Positions 22,036 through 33,300 of a stretch of 64,000 nt of DNA are shown piece after piece. The first letter of the stretch is position 1. Every line of letters starts with the position of its first letter. The notes under the pieces were generated by a model, which had not been told where the DNA came from, did no database searches, and saw nothing but the letters and a program-made list of their open reading frames with translations. Source of the stretch: Larix kaempferi (Eukaryota; Streptophyta; Pinopsida; Pinales; Pinaceae). Where the stretch lies: assembly GCA_027924585.1 (NCBI GenBank), contig BSBM01000711.1:7389001-7453000 (forward strand). The letters are read 5' to 3'. The position numbers and the translations under genes were made by a program.

Positions 22036-23636
22036 GTATTAACAGGATGGTACTTGATGTTAAGACTCACATGACTATTAACCACGAGATGGAGATGTAT
22101 CGGGAGGCTACTGGACTATTTGGCTTTGCCGATGCTATCCATGCAAGGAACATTTTGAATCCAATAAGTGATTAGAAATTAAAATTTATTTAGAAATTTA
22201 AATTTTTAAATTTTAATTGTGCTTTATAATTTCATTTGAAATTTGAATTATGTAATCAAATTCTCTTTCTTTCTTATTTTTTGTAGGTGTGTTTGGTGGG
22301 GAACATATGCTGGAAGGGCACCAAATTTAAAAAAAATTGCCATCCGAGTCCTCAGCCAAACCTGTAGCTCTTCTAGATGTGAGCGTAATTGGGAGTGTAT
22401 TTGATAAAATACACTCAAAGAAACGCACCAGGTAAGAACTTGAACAAAGCAATTAAATTCATTGTAATTTATTATCCTCTATCATATTGTTTCCCTCAGG
22501 CCTCAAGAGTCAATACTCATTAATTTTTTTGTATCACCCTCTCACAGGTTGGATTTCCCACGCCCGAATGGCTTGGCGTATGTCCATTACAATCTCCGAC
22601 TGTGGATGAAGCAGGTAGAGAAAACACCCGAGGTGGGTGCCATTTCCTTGGACAATATTGATGTATTGTCCAAGTGGAGGGTGGAGACCGACTTGCCTAT
22701 CATGGAGGAGGCACCTGCATGGTTAGAGGAGGAGCAGCGGCGGCAGAGGCAGGAGGAAGAGGAGGAGCAGGAGCAAGAGGTGGAGCAAAGAGGACCAGTT
22801 TGACCCTGAGGACTTCATGGAGGGTTCATCAGCACCACCTTCTACAGTGGTTGATGTATCTAGTCCCTCATTGACACACATGGCCATTACTCACCCCTCC
22901 GACATCAAGTGCAGGGCCAGGACCTTCTACTGCTAGGGGCAGGCCTGACAAACAGCCCATGATCTTTTCCCATAAAAAGGGGGAAGAGGCATTGATATCA
23001 AAGACAGATAGCTAGCTGCTAGTTTTGTCACTTGTGAATTTTGTGATGTCGTTTTGTATTGGACCATTGGTTGTCCACTTTTGAGTACTATGTAACTATT
23101 GGACAGCTTTCACTATCAAGATTCAAACTTTCAGTATCGACTTTGATGTATCATTTTATATTTGGCATGACTACATGATATATATTAGTGTTTTCTCCAT
23201 ATTTATGTGCCGATGTATTTATCTGATGTTGATGTTGCTTTATATGTTAAAATTATGAAAAAAATGAATATATTTTGTGTTTTTTAAGGTTTGCCGCGGT
23301 TTGCCAATTTTTTCGCCGATGTTGCCGAGAAGTTGTATTCGGGGACCCTCGCCGATTTTTTGCCGATGCCGATTTTTTCCACTATGGTATAATATCTTCA
23401 AGGGGAGGAAGGCACTATCAGCTCAGACCAAAAAAGGGGTTTTGATTCCTCGAGACCCTTTAACCTCAAGGGGATTGGGGTCAGGACTCTCCAAAGGTCC
23501 TTGGGACCCTTACATGCAGGCAAGAAATCAGCTATAAAATTAGCTCAGAAAAAGCTACAAAAGAAGTGAAACAAGGCAAACAAAAACTGATAATTGGGGC
23601 CCTTAGTGCAGGCCTAACCCCTTCCACTGTTTCTCA

Positions 23637-24262
23637 ATGAAAATTATTGCCCAGGCTGAAAAAATGGTTGTAAAAAGGCTGATGGATTTAAACGGACCTG
23701 ACATAGTGTTGATCCAAGAAATAATGGGGAAGGGTGATTACTTCATTTCTGGTTTAAGGAAGTCTATGGTCGATTGGGATTTTCTTGCTATTGATTCTAA
23801 AGGATTTTTGGGAGGTTTGATTACAGGGTGGAAAGGTGTAATCATAATGTAGCTCGAATCAATGCTTTTGTTGTTCACTCAAATCTTTGCATTGAGGTTT
23901 ATAGTAAGAATCTGGGACTATCTCTGACTGTCCTTAATGTTCATGGACCTTATGAGGGGTAAGCAACCTTCTTTCTGGGACAATTTACTTGCTTCTGATT
24001 TCCTTAAGACTGATAATCTAATTCTGGGGGATTAAATCTCACCATGAGCAGACAAGAGATTTGGGGGACAAGTGCTAGAATGGACAGATTAGCAAACTAT
24101 TTCCTAAATATTTTCAATTTGGTAAGGTTTGTAGTTATAAAGCCTATCCAAATTAGACCTACTTGGAGCAACAATAAAGCTGGATCTGAAGGAGTATCCA
24201 AGAGGCTACACAGGTCCTTACTTCAAAATGAACTTCTTGATTTCTTTGATCTTTTGGGTTAA
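23637..24262 (+). pseudogene. LINE ORF2 endonuclease segment
   Basis: The translation L-N-G-P-D-I-V-L-I-Q-E-I (near 23,685) matches the catalytic Glu strand of AP-type endonucleases of LINEs (usual pattern D-x-x-x-L-Q-E-T). The sequence then changes frame repeatedly: 23,840-23,970 carries the V-H-G-P-Y-like strand, and 24,044-24,262 the D-R-L-A-N-Y-F and R-P-T-W-S-N-N segments that end the domain. Stops and frameshifts make it non-functional. Confidence 0.7.
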
Positions 24263-24319
24263 GACATGCTTAGAGTGGTGGAGGAGGTGAGAATTTCAAG
24301 GAGGGGTTTCCGATAACAT

Positions 24320-25435
24320 CAATTCTACATTTATTGCACTTATTCCAAAAATTGACTGTCATGAGACTTTTGATGGTTTTAGGCCCATTTCTTTATGCAA
24401 CTGTATATAAAGATTATCTCCAAAGTCATTGTTAGATTCAAGGTCTTGTTGTCTGCTTGCATCTCTTCGGAACAATTTGGCTTCTTGGAGGGTCACCAGA
24501 TTCATGAGGTCATTGGAACAGATCAAGAAGGTCTTCATCTCCTGCAGCAGTGGTAAAGCTTAGACCTCTCAAAAGCCTATGTCAAAGTTTCTTAATTGTA
24601 TCTTTGTATGCTTCTAATACATATTAACTTTTACTTGCCAGTGGTAAAGTGGATAGTAGGATGTGTGACCACTCCTCTATTTGTTGCTCTGATAAATGGC
24701 TCAGCTTCTGATTTTTTCAAGTCTTCTAGGGGATTAAGACAAGGATGTCCTCTCTCCCCTTACCTATTTCTTTTGGTAGCAGAAGGCTTGAGTAGAGCTA
24801 TTATTGAAGCCAAGAAGCAGAGGGGGATTCAAAGTGTTAAGATAGGAAGAATGAGGCCCCTCACACATCCATTGTTTGTAGATGATGTTCTTCTGTTTTG
24901 TTTTGGGACTAAAAGGGTATGTTTATATTTCAAGGACATTTTGCAGTTATATAAAAAAGCAACAGGAATGAAGATAAATGAAAAAAATCTGCTTATATAC
25001 TGTGGGACTGAATGATCCCCAACTCTTGGGCTTAGAATGGATGCTAATTACTTGGGATTTAATCTTAAACCCAATAGTTATGGGAAAGAAGACTGGCATT
25101 GAATGTTGGCAAAAATTAAAAATTGCATTAATTTCTGGTGCAAAAGATGGTTTTCTAAACAGAGGTAGACTTGTCCTGATAAAGGCAGTGTTGGAGGCTA
25201 TTCCTATGTATTGGCATACCCTAACTCACGTTACCAAAGGAATATTGGAAAGAATAAGGAAATTTTGCTTCAACTTCTTGTGTGGCAAGGTAGTAGTGAG
25301 TATAAGGGGACTCATTTAGTTAAGTGGCAAAAGATTGCAGTTCCTAAGGCTATGGGGAGCTGGGGTTTGAAGAACATCATTTTGTTTGAGCAGTCTCTTG
25401 CAGGAAAATCATTGTGGAATGTGATTACCAAATAA
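24320..25435 (+). pseudogene. LINE ORF2 reverse transcriptase segment
   Basis: Recognisable RT blocks include F-R-P-I-S-L-C-N near 24,380, R-G-L-R-Q-G-C-P-L-S-P-Y near 24,727-24,762, and the catalytic box F-V-D-D near 24,876 (usual F-A-D-D). Downstream, 24,978-25,435 carries G-R-L-V-L-I-K-A-V-L-E-A-I-P and the L-V-K-W ... G-S-W-G-L-K-N-I linker after a frameshift. This order is that of plant L1-type LINEs. Several breaks show it is dead. Confidence 0.82.
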
Positions 25436-25913
25436 AGTTTGTGGAAGAGGATTTTTTATTGAAAAATGTATAGCTCAAAATTCACTACTGGATTGATTAA
25501 GGAAAGATAGAAAAAGTATACAAAATGTCTCCAATCAGTGAAAGGCAACATCACTTGCGTTTCCAGTCATAGGAAAAATATCTGGTTTGGAGAGTGGGGG
25601 ATGGGACACAGGTAAGAGTTGGGGTTGATGCTGTGATGGACTGTGGTAGGCATATTTTTCTTCCGGATGATTTTGTTCAGCACTTACAGATGATAGGTAG
25701 ATGCACACTTAATTTGGTGGGTGATCCTGTTGAAACTACTCTGTGGAACCAGGGTTTGTTAAATGCCGATGATCTAGCCTTCTAGGCTTAGGGAAGGAGT
25801 TGGCTCCTCCCCTGGAATTCTTTTATTGCAGAATTAAAGAGGGCTGATATAAGACTCAGAATTGACAATGATGCTTTAATTTGGGCTTTTAATATTGCAA
25901 GGGGTGATTATAT

Positions 25914-27000
25914 CAATGTTGCACGACTCGAACTCGGCAAAGACTCGACTGGCATGTGGCTCATCGACTCGGGAAAGACTCGAGACAGACTCAGCAAGAC
26001 TCAGGAAATAGGAAAACAACTTAAAATATGGTAAATTTGGGCACAAATAAGAGGCTAATGGCATTTCCAATCCATATAAGTTATAAAACTACAATCTATG
26101 CAATAATTCATAACATCATCTGAACAGTGAAAAGTATATAACCTCCACTACTTTGCAACAAACTTTCTAACAACTCCTAACTAAATACTTGAAAATAATG
26201 ATGGTTAATGCCATAGTACAAGGTCAACAAGATACAAAGGGTCCATCTTGTTCGAATCCTTAACCACCTTTTAGAAGTGGTTAGATCCCACTAATGTCCA
26301 CAAAGTAACCTCTTAATCAAAATGGTCCTCCATGCAACAAACCCCTTTGAAAGGTGAATCTCCAAAGTGTGAAATAAAGGTCCAGTGACTAGTACAGTTC
26401 AAAGAGCGCCAAAATGTCGTGCTAACCAAAACTTCAAGGGCCCAAAGGAATGATAGCAAAAACCCATGACTCCCCACACATGATTATGGCAGAATGATTC
26501 AATCAAATGATAAAAATTCGAACCCTCTAACTCACAGGCTAGATAAGAGAGGGGTTGGTCCCATCATCAATCCCACGCCTCATCTATACGTTCCACAATT
26601 TAGCATCTCCGCCAAAACGGCTCGGCAGTCAACCAACATCTGTGCCATTTCATGCCCAGCTCAAACCTCCATGGAAACTACTCCATGATTTCAATATTTT
26701 TGAGAGGCCATGTGTTCGTTGGAAGGTCCACGACAGCTGCACAACTCGTCCCCATGACTCAATTGTTATGTTAAAAATCCAGTGAAGGGAGTGAAGCAAA
26801 TAAAAAAAAAACAATTGAAGTCCCGCTTTCATTTCCACGGGGGCTATTCTTCCTCTATTTTGGCGAGTCAGCACGAGTTCTAGGCGAGTAGGCCGAGTTG
26901 AAGCCAAGTCTTGTGCGAGACTGCGAGTACTCGTCTTGGGGGTTGACTTGTCCTTACTCGCGAGTACTTGCGAGTCTTGGCCAAGTGGTGTGTTTCATTG
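25914..27000. mobile_element. Non-autonomous hAT-like element in LINE ORF2
   Basis: The element runs CAATGTTGCAC ... TTTCATTG. Both inverted ends share CAATG and an ACTCGGCAAAGACTCG-like subterminal block (inverted right end ACTTGGCCAAGACTCG). The 8-bp flanks are GATTATAT (25,906-25,913) and GATTATAC (27,001-27,008), matching at 7 of 8 bases. Dense GACTCG/CGAGTC words fill both ends. Deleting the insert restores a continuous LINE frame across the junction, which is strong support. I see no transposase inside. Confidence 0.82.
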
Positions 27001-27008
27001 GATTATAC

Positions 27009-27973
27009 TGCCAGAATGGATTATTCAGCTCTTCTGGTTCCTGGAGATGGGGATGTTAAATGGTGGTGGCAGAAGTTGTGGCGGATAAGGGCTCCCCAAA
27101 GTGCAAATTATTTATGTGGCTTATTCTTTATAACGAAGTACTTACATGGGAAGCCCTTCAAAAGAGGAACAATTTGGGTCCTAGGATCTGCCTTCTGTGT
27201 AGGGGCAATGAGGAGAATACCTCTCATCTCTTCCTTTGTTGCCCTTACTCCCAACAGGTTTGGTCTGAAGTTGAGATATTGCTGGGCAGACAAAATCTGT
27301 GGAGAAAAAATAATATTAATGATTGCTTTCTTGACTGGTTTACTATTTGAGATCTGAAATGCTTTACTATTGTTCCTCTTGTGGTTCTGTGGAGTATATG
27401 GATAGCAAGGAATTCTATCTTATTTGAGGAGAAGTATATTCCTGCATTCCAGGTCGCTGCACAGGCGATAGCTTTCATATCGGCATACAAGACAAATCCT
27501 AAGGTAAAACTCCAGAGAGTTATAGCAGAGGCTCAGGTAGAGAAATCACTTGCACTGGGTTTTTTCGATGGGACTTGCCAAGGTCCTTTCTTGACCTATG
27601 GTATTGGATTTGTTCTGTCCCTTTCAGATGTCCATTGCATTTCTGTTAAAGCACATTTCAGTAGTGGGACTAAACCTTGGTGAATTAAAAGCTTTATATT
27701 TGTTGCTCAAATCTGCTTTGGATAGAGGTATTGACAAGCTACAGGCTTTTGGAGACTATCAGGTTAAAGTACTCTCTTCAGGTTCACAATATTGCTCTTC
27801 ACTCCGTTGCTCTGCAATTAAAGGACATCTTTACTCAGTTTCAAGTAATCAGTTATACTCATGTTTACCGGGAACTTAATTCAAAGGCAGATTTACTCTC
27901 AAAGGAAGGTCTCAATATGATTGAAAATCAGGGTTTGCTGGAAAAAGTTTTTGGTCACAACGGTGAAATCTAG
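27009..27973 (+). pseudogene. LINE ORF2 C-terminal part: zf-RVT linker and RNase H
   Basis: 27,009-27,350 carries W-W-W-Q-K-L-W, then in another frame L-F-M-W-L and C-L-L-C-R-G-N-E-E-N-T-S-H-L-F-L-C-C-P-Y-S (split over two frames), the usual Cys/His linker. RNase H starts near 27,555 with G-F-F-D-G-T-C-Q-G. It continues after a frameshift with G-E-L-K-A-L-Y-L-L-L-K-S-A-L and ends with H-V-Y-R-E-L-N-S-K-A-D-L-L-S-K-E-G near 27,862-27,912, the last catalytic Asp region. At least three frameshifts are present. Confidence 0.78.
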
Positions 27974-28330
27974 ACAATTTAACTTGAGAAATTTTTTTAA
28001 CTTGTGTTTTTATGTGAATCAGTTTTGTAATATGTCAGTCCATGAACTTTCTCATAAGTTTTTGATGCCTGTGATAAGTAGACTATACAGATTTTGGTCT
28101 GGCCACAATCCGTTTGGTTGACTGTGTGTCAGTGGATTGCAGCGATGATCTGTCATCTGACCAATTATGAAGACCAATTTTTGAATGTGCCTTTGGCACC
28201 TTGGATCGACCTTGAGCCCTGAAGAATCTAGTTTGCCCTGGGTACCATCCTCGGAATGAGGGGAAGTGTCCGGTGGGCTTCCCCGGGATATGTATTTCAA
28301 GGACAAAAATATATTACATAAAGTCAAAAA

Positions 28331-28689
28331 AATCTTTGTTTCTTGAAATCATGAAATTATCTGTCCAATATAACTAACTACACCTTAAGTGGTGAATGAC
28401 AAAGAACCTGTCAGGCTGTGGTATAGCAGCCAGTTGAAGTGCTTGTCATAAAGATGACCCAGATTCATAACCTGGCAAGCAGGCTCCAGTAGAAAGCCCA
28501 TCAAGACAGAGTGAAAGTCCAAGGAACCTTGATGGCCCATGGGTGCAGAGAAAAATTAAGCAAGCTGCTCTGTTTGCAGGCTACAGAGGCTACTCCCTAA
28601 AGTTTCTGATCAAAAAAGGGGGAGGATGGGAATGGCATATACTTAAAAAAAAAAAATACAAACAGGTGATCATTCAAATAAAAAGGATA
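28331..28689 (+). other. Spacer between LINE tail and rpoB fragment; no gene recognised
   Basis: No supported coding sequence. The last 60 bases are A-rich and may be further decayed rpoB sequence, but I could not align them by eye. Confidence 0.4.
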
Positions 28690-29016
28690 CAAAAGGATGA
28701 TAATATTAAAAAACACTACTGTGTACATAGATATTTGGTATTTTCGGAGTCTCTATGTAAAGAATTGTAGAAAAAAAATTTACAACAAAGATGTGAATAG
28801 GGAAAGATTGGTCGACGAAATCCAAACCAAAAACTGAAACTCAATATACCCAAGAATGAGATTTTTTCATTAGCACAAGATGTATTGGCTGCTGTGGATT
28901 ACCTTATCTAATATCGAGTGAAATTTGGAAGGGTGCACTCAATGATATAGATCACCTCAGAAATCAACATATTCGTTCTGTAGCAGATTTATTACAGAAT
29001 CAATTCAGATTAGCTC
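28690..29016 (+). pseudogene. rpoB: Plastid rpoB fragment in nuclear DNA, segment 1
   Basis: The translation contains V-F-S-E-S-L-C-K-E-L (28,738-28,770), then [23 protein letters not shown], and in another frame [15 protein letters not shown]. These follow the plastid RNA polymerase beta subunit in the same order. Stops (after K-E-L, in I-*-Y) and frame changes make it dead. It ends at the AGCTC target site of the Copia insertion and continues at 43,373. Confidence 0.85.
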
Positions 29017-30197
29017 TGTTAGTTTTTGTACCTTGATATGTGTTCCCCTAGTGATTCCTAGCCTAAGTCACTAAGGAGGGGGAAAAGTGACCCTCACATT
29101 AATTACACATTAATGAGACTTTATGTTTTTAAAGTCACTTTTTGTCTAAAGTTAAAGTGGGTGAACAATAAATTATTTAAGTGATTTAATTAATGTGACT
29201 TTTGCTCTCATCTAATCCTAGCCATTGGATTGAGAGATTCACCACCGTTGGATTAGAATCCCATTTAGGGATTAGACAAAAAGGGAGGGAGGCTCATAAC
29301 CTAAATCATTGTGATGGTTGTGAATGAGAGAGAGGTCGAGAGAGAGCTGAAAGGACACCAGCGAGACTGTCATTCCCTTGGCATGGGTTTCCTGCAGTGG
29401 CTCAGATTTCGAGGCATTCATTTATGGCATTTATTATCAGCACAGTAAATAGATGGAGCTGTCATCTCAAGCACTAAAATCGTGGTGATCCCGTACAGCA
29501 GCAGCATGCAGGTAGAGGAAGTTTCTGGGCTTAGATCTCGAGGCTGCTTCATATTGTTGAGGCACAGATATTGTGATACAAAACCCAGGCACTAATCCCG
29601 AGTTCACTGTCACGCTGGTTGAAGAGATACCACTGCACGGTTTTATGAGATGTGACTGGTACAGTGGTCTGTACAGCAGTCATTTACAGTCACGGTTTTG
29701 GGGTTAGTACATGCACAAATTCCAGTAACAGTCAGCAGGGTTTTGAGGGTGTTCTGCACTAAAATCGAGGAGGATACAGAACTCAAACCCAGCCATTAAC
29801 TGCACAGAAATCGAGAGGTCTCAGCACGCATTTCTAGGGAGCTGTTATGCACAGAAATCGAGGCATTCTGGAGTGCATTTAATGTGGAGATAAGTTGTAT
29901 TTGTTTTGTACTGCTATTACATTACTTTGTTGAAGAAATAATAAACATCTCTCTCTCTCAACTGGTTTTCCCCGTGGGGGTTTTTCCAGGGCTCGATTTG
30001 GCCAAAAATCTGTGTGTTAAAATTTTCATGTGTGATTGCTAATTGTGTTTACAGCCTGTTAAAAGCTTTTACTGTGTGTTTACTGTTAAAGCAATTTTGT
30101 AATAAGTAACCTACAGCCTATGCAAAACCGGCTGTAGGTAAAAACCACCAAATCTTGACATAAACCAGCAGACAGTTAAAGGGCAGAAAATTCTACA
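29017..30197 (+). repeat. Copia 5' LTR
   Basis: The 1,181-bp LTR starts TGTTAGTTTTTGTACC and ends ATTCTACA. The AATAAAC signal near 29,939 is followed by a CT microsatellite and GGTTTTCCCCGTGGGGG, a common Copia R-U5 motif. A 14-bp indel near 29,387 and a few substitutions separate it from the 3' copy. Confidence 0.93.
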
Positions 30198-30210
30198 TGG
30201 TATCAGAGCA
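30198..30210 (+). other. Primer-binding site, initiator tRNA-Met
   Basis: TGGTATCAGAGCA directly follows the 5' LTR. Confidence 0.93.
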
Positions 30211-30323
30211 AAGGGGGCAGAAAACAAGTTAGTTTGCAGACACACATAAAAATTGCAGCACTCAGAAAGTTCAGTATTCTTACCTTCTGTTAGTGGGCAG
30301 CGTTCTATTGGGTTGATTTTCAG

Positions 30324-33300
30324 ATGGCTACAGGTTTGAGGATTGAAGACAGGTTGAATGGGACAGAAAATTTTGTGCCTTGGAAGGCCAGAATTTTGTT
30401 GCTTTTGGAGGAGAATGAGTTATGGGTGGAAGTGGTGAGGAACACCACCACCAACCCCATTACCATTCCAGATGGCTCGGATGCTACAGCTCTTTCAACC
30501 TTCAACAAGAAAGACTGTAAGGCTAGGAGGATCATACTTGATGCAGTAAAAGACCACATCATCCCTCACATTTCCGGGAAGACCAAGGCACATGAGATGT
30601 GGAGTGCCTTGATCAGCTTGTATGAGAGCTCCAACGAGAACAAGAAGATGGTTCTCAAGGAGAAGCTCAAGAGTATCAAGATGACTGGAGGAGAGGGAGT
30701 CACAGCTTACCTCACTAGGATTTCTGCAGTTCGGGATGAACTGCCAGCGGTTGGTGAAGTAGTATCCCCTACAGAGCTAGTACGCACAGCAGTGAATGGG
30801 GCCTCAAGGCCCTGGAGTGCATTTGTGCAGGCCATTGTGGGCAGGGAGAACATACCATCATGGGAGAGGCTGTGGGATGACTTTGTGCAGGAGGAGACCA
30901 GGAGGGGTCTCGTACATGGTAGTTCATCAGGTGGTGGAGCAGATGAGGAGAACGTGGCACTGACAGCAAAGGGGAAGAAGAAGAAGGGTCCCAAGAAGAA
31001 TGGGGCCAAGGGGCAGCAACAGCAGCATCCACAGGGTGGGCAGAAGAAGGACTTGAGTAAAATCAAGTGCTACTGTTGTCAAGCGTTTGGGCACTATGCA
31101 TCTCAGTGTCCAAACAAGAAGAGGAAGAAGGGACAGGCACAGCAGACAGCAGCCTCAGCAGAGATTGATGAGTTTGGTGACAGGTTTCAGAGGGAGTTTT
31201 CCCTACATGCTGGACAGAGTGAGAGAGAGAGAGTCTCCTTAGCCACCAGCATTGACATGGATTTGGAGATTGAGCACTCATTATTGACAGGGCATCAAAC
31301 AGGTCCATCCACCACTGGTACGTGGTATATTGACAGCGGAGCCTCGAGACACATGACAGGTACTCGGGAGTTCTTCTCCGAGTTATCACGGACAGAGAGA
31401 GAGGTGGAGGTGGTACTTGGTGACAACACCATTGTTAGAGCAGTGGGTCAGGGGACAGTTATATTTGAGAGGGAGTCCATGAGTCCCATGACTTTGAGGG
31501 ATGTGTTGTACGTCCCTAGGCTGAAAAAGAACCTTGTTTCAGTTTCCACGATGGAGGACAGGGGTCTTGGGGTGAGCTTCTCAGATGGGAGAGTGCAGGT
31601 GTTTCCCAAGACCACAGGTGTATCTACTCCCATGGATATAGGAGTTAGATGTGGACGACTGTACAAGCTATTGTTTCAGCCACAGCATGCTCTAGCACAC
31701 AGCAGCAGCAGCAGCAGCAGTGAGCTATGTGAGTTATGGCACAGGAGGATGGCCCATTTACATCACCCCGCTCTGAGATTGTTGAGGAGCATGGTCACAG
31801 GTTTACCTGAGTTCGACACAGAGCAGAGTGATGTGTGCAGAGGGTGTGCTTTGGGAAAGTACACCAAGACTGTGTTTCCCAGCAGTGACACGAGAGCAAC
31901 AGGAGTGCTTGGCTTGATTCATTCTGACATTTGTGGTCCTATGTCCTCAGTATCTTTGACTGGCCATGAGTACTATATCAGCTTCATTGATGACTACTCC
32001 AGGAAGACCTGGATCTACTTCTTGAGGAGCAAGAAGTCCCCACTTGTATTGAGTGTCTTCCAAGGGTTCAAAGCCCTTGTGGAGAAGCAGACGGGGAGGA
32101 AGATCAGGATGTTGAGGTCAGACAATGGGGGTGAGTATACCTCCAAGGAGTTCAGCGCTTTCTGCAGACAGGAGGGTATACAGCGACAGTTGACAGTTCC
32201 CTACACTCCTGAGCAGAATGGAGTAGCAGAGAGGAAGAATAGGTCGATCGTTGGAGCAGCGAGAGCCATGCTTCATGATCAGGGGTTACCGTTCTTTCTA
32301 TGGGCAGAGGCTTGCAACACTGCAGTGTATCTGCAGAACAGGAGTCCCCACCATGCCTTGGGGAGGATGACTCCAGAGGAGATGTATTCAGGCAAGAAGC
32401 CTGAGGTGAGCCATTTTCGGATATTTGGCTCTCTGACTTACTCTCACGTCCCCTCTGAGAGGAGGACGAAGTTCGAGCCCACCGCAGAGAGAGGTATCTT
32501 TGTGGGTTACGACGAGACTTCGAAGGCATATCGGCTTTACATTCCTAGCCAGAGGCAAGTTGTAGTTAGGCGGGAAGTAAAGTTTGATGAGGAGAGGGCC
32601 TTCAGAAAGTCGAGAGAGATGGAGCAGGGGGAGCCACCAGCTCCCACACCTCAGTTGGTATAGGCTTCTTCGATACAGGTTTCAGGTCCACAGGTTTCTG
32701 GGGTGACTGGATCACAGGGTACAGGCACAGGTTCTACAGGGTCAGTGGTTCAGATCACAGGTACTTCGGGGACAGGTACAGGGATTGGCACAGGTTCAAG
32801 ATCACCGGTTTCAGGCTCACAGATTGCAGGGTCTTCTGGGACTAGTTCATCAGCTACAGGTCCTAGGGGTGTTAGACTTCATGCTTCTGGCACTTCCTCA
32901 GATGAGGACACACCAGTTTGGGAGGAGCCTTCAAGGAAAAAGAAGCCTAAGTGGCTTCAGGACACCTTGAAGGAAGCAAAGGCATTTGGCAGACCTCAGG
33001 AGCAGATCAGAACGATTGTTGAGCCAGACAGATATGGGATGGCCCTTGTTGCGAGTCTTCGCGACTCTGCGCCTTCTACATTTGAGGAGGCTTCTCAGCA
33101 TCAGGTATGGAGAGATGCCATGATGGAAGAGTACCACTCCATCATGAAGAATGATGCTTGGGAGATTGTACCGAGACTTGAGGGGAAGTCAGTTGTGACT
33201 TCCAAGTGGCTCTACAAGGTCAAGCATGCTGCAGATGGCAGTGTAGAGAAATTCAAGGCTCGGTTTGTGGCTAGGGGGTTCTCACAGGTTGAGGGAGTCG

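Larger units (their letters stand above)
19249..22803 (+). pseudogene. hAT transposase (BED zinc finger, DUF659, C-terminal dimerisation), disrupted
   Basis: The N-terminus from ATG 19,249 has a BED-type finger (C-K-L-C-G-Q-H, then H-L-A-K-L ... G-L-C, residues about 20-50). A DUF659/transposase core follows at 19,690-20,390, including I-T-D-N-V-A-N-Y and T-P-C-A-T-H-C-I-D-L-M-L-E-D. TAA at 19,933, TAG at 20,254 and TAG at 20,401 interrupt it. Coding continues to 20,830, is split by a 1.2-kb insertion, and resumes at 22,044 (M-V-L-D-V-K-T-H). The hAT C-terminal region is at 22,549-22,803: L-A-Y-V-H-Y-N-L-R-L then W-R-V-E-T-D, with an acidic/Gln-rich tail. Intron-like sequences (TTTTTTGTAG near 22,286; CTCACAG near 22,548) separate the last exons. 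It is not functional as it stands. Confidence 0.85.
18748..23386 (+). mobile_element. hAT-superfamily DNA transposon, 5' truncated and disabled
   Basis: A hAT transposase gene occupies 19,249-22,803. The 3' end of the element is taken as 23,386, where a CCACTATG terminus with AATCGGC-type subterminal repeats occurs. This end is the inverted counterpart of the left end of the 1.2-kb element nested at 20,832. The matching 5' terminus is absent: 18,748 directly follows the gag-only LTR element. The element appears to have been inserted in LINE ORF1, since LINE coding sequence resumes at 23,387, and later lost its left end. Sequence following the end (GTATAATA) would be one half of its 8-bp target duplication; the other half is gone. 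Confidence 0.7.
23387..28330 (+). mobile_element. LINE (L1-type non-LTR retrotransposon), 3' part, degenerate
   Basis: It continues the LINE begun at 7,848. In order it shows an ORF1 tail (23,395-23,540), AP endonuclease, reverse transcriptase, zinc-finger (zf-RVT-like) linker and RNase H. A 1.09-kb hAT-like element is inserted within ORF2 at 25,914. Frameshifts and stops are scattered. The 3' tail near 28,300-28,345 is A/T-rich (TAAAGTCAAAAAAATC ... TTTCTTG) and resembles the tail of the LINE remnant near 4,020. Confidence 0.85.

Noticed and set aside
30707-31066. Cys/Ser-rich minus-strand ORF opposite Copia gag
   Set aside because: It is the shadow of lysine/glutamine-rich gag codons on the other strand.
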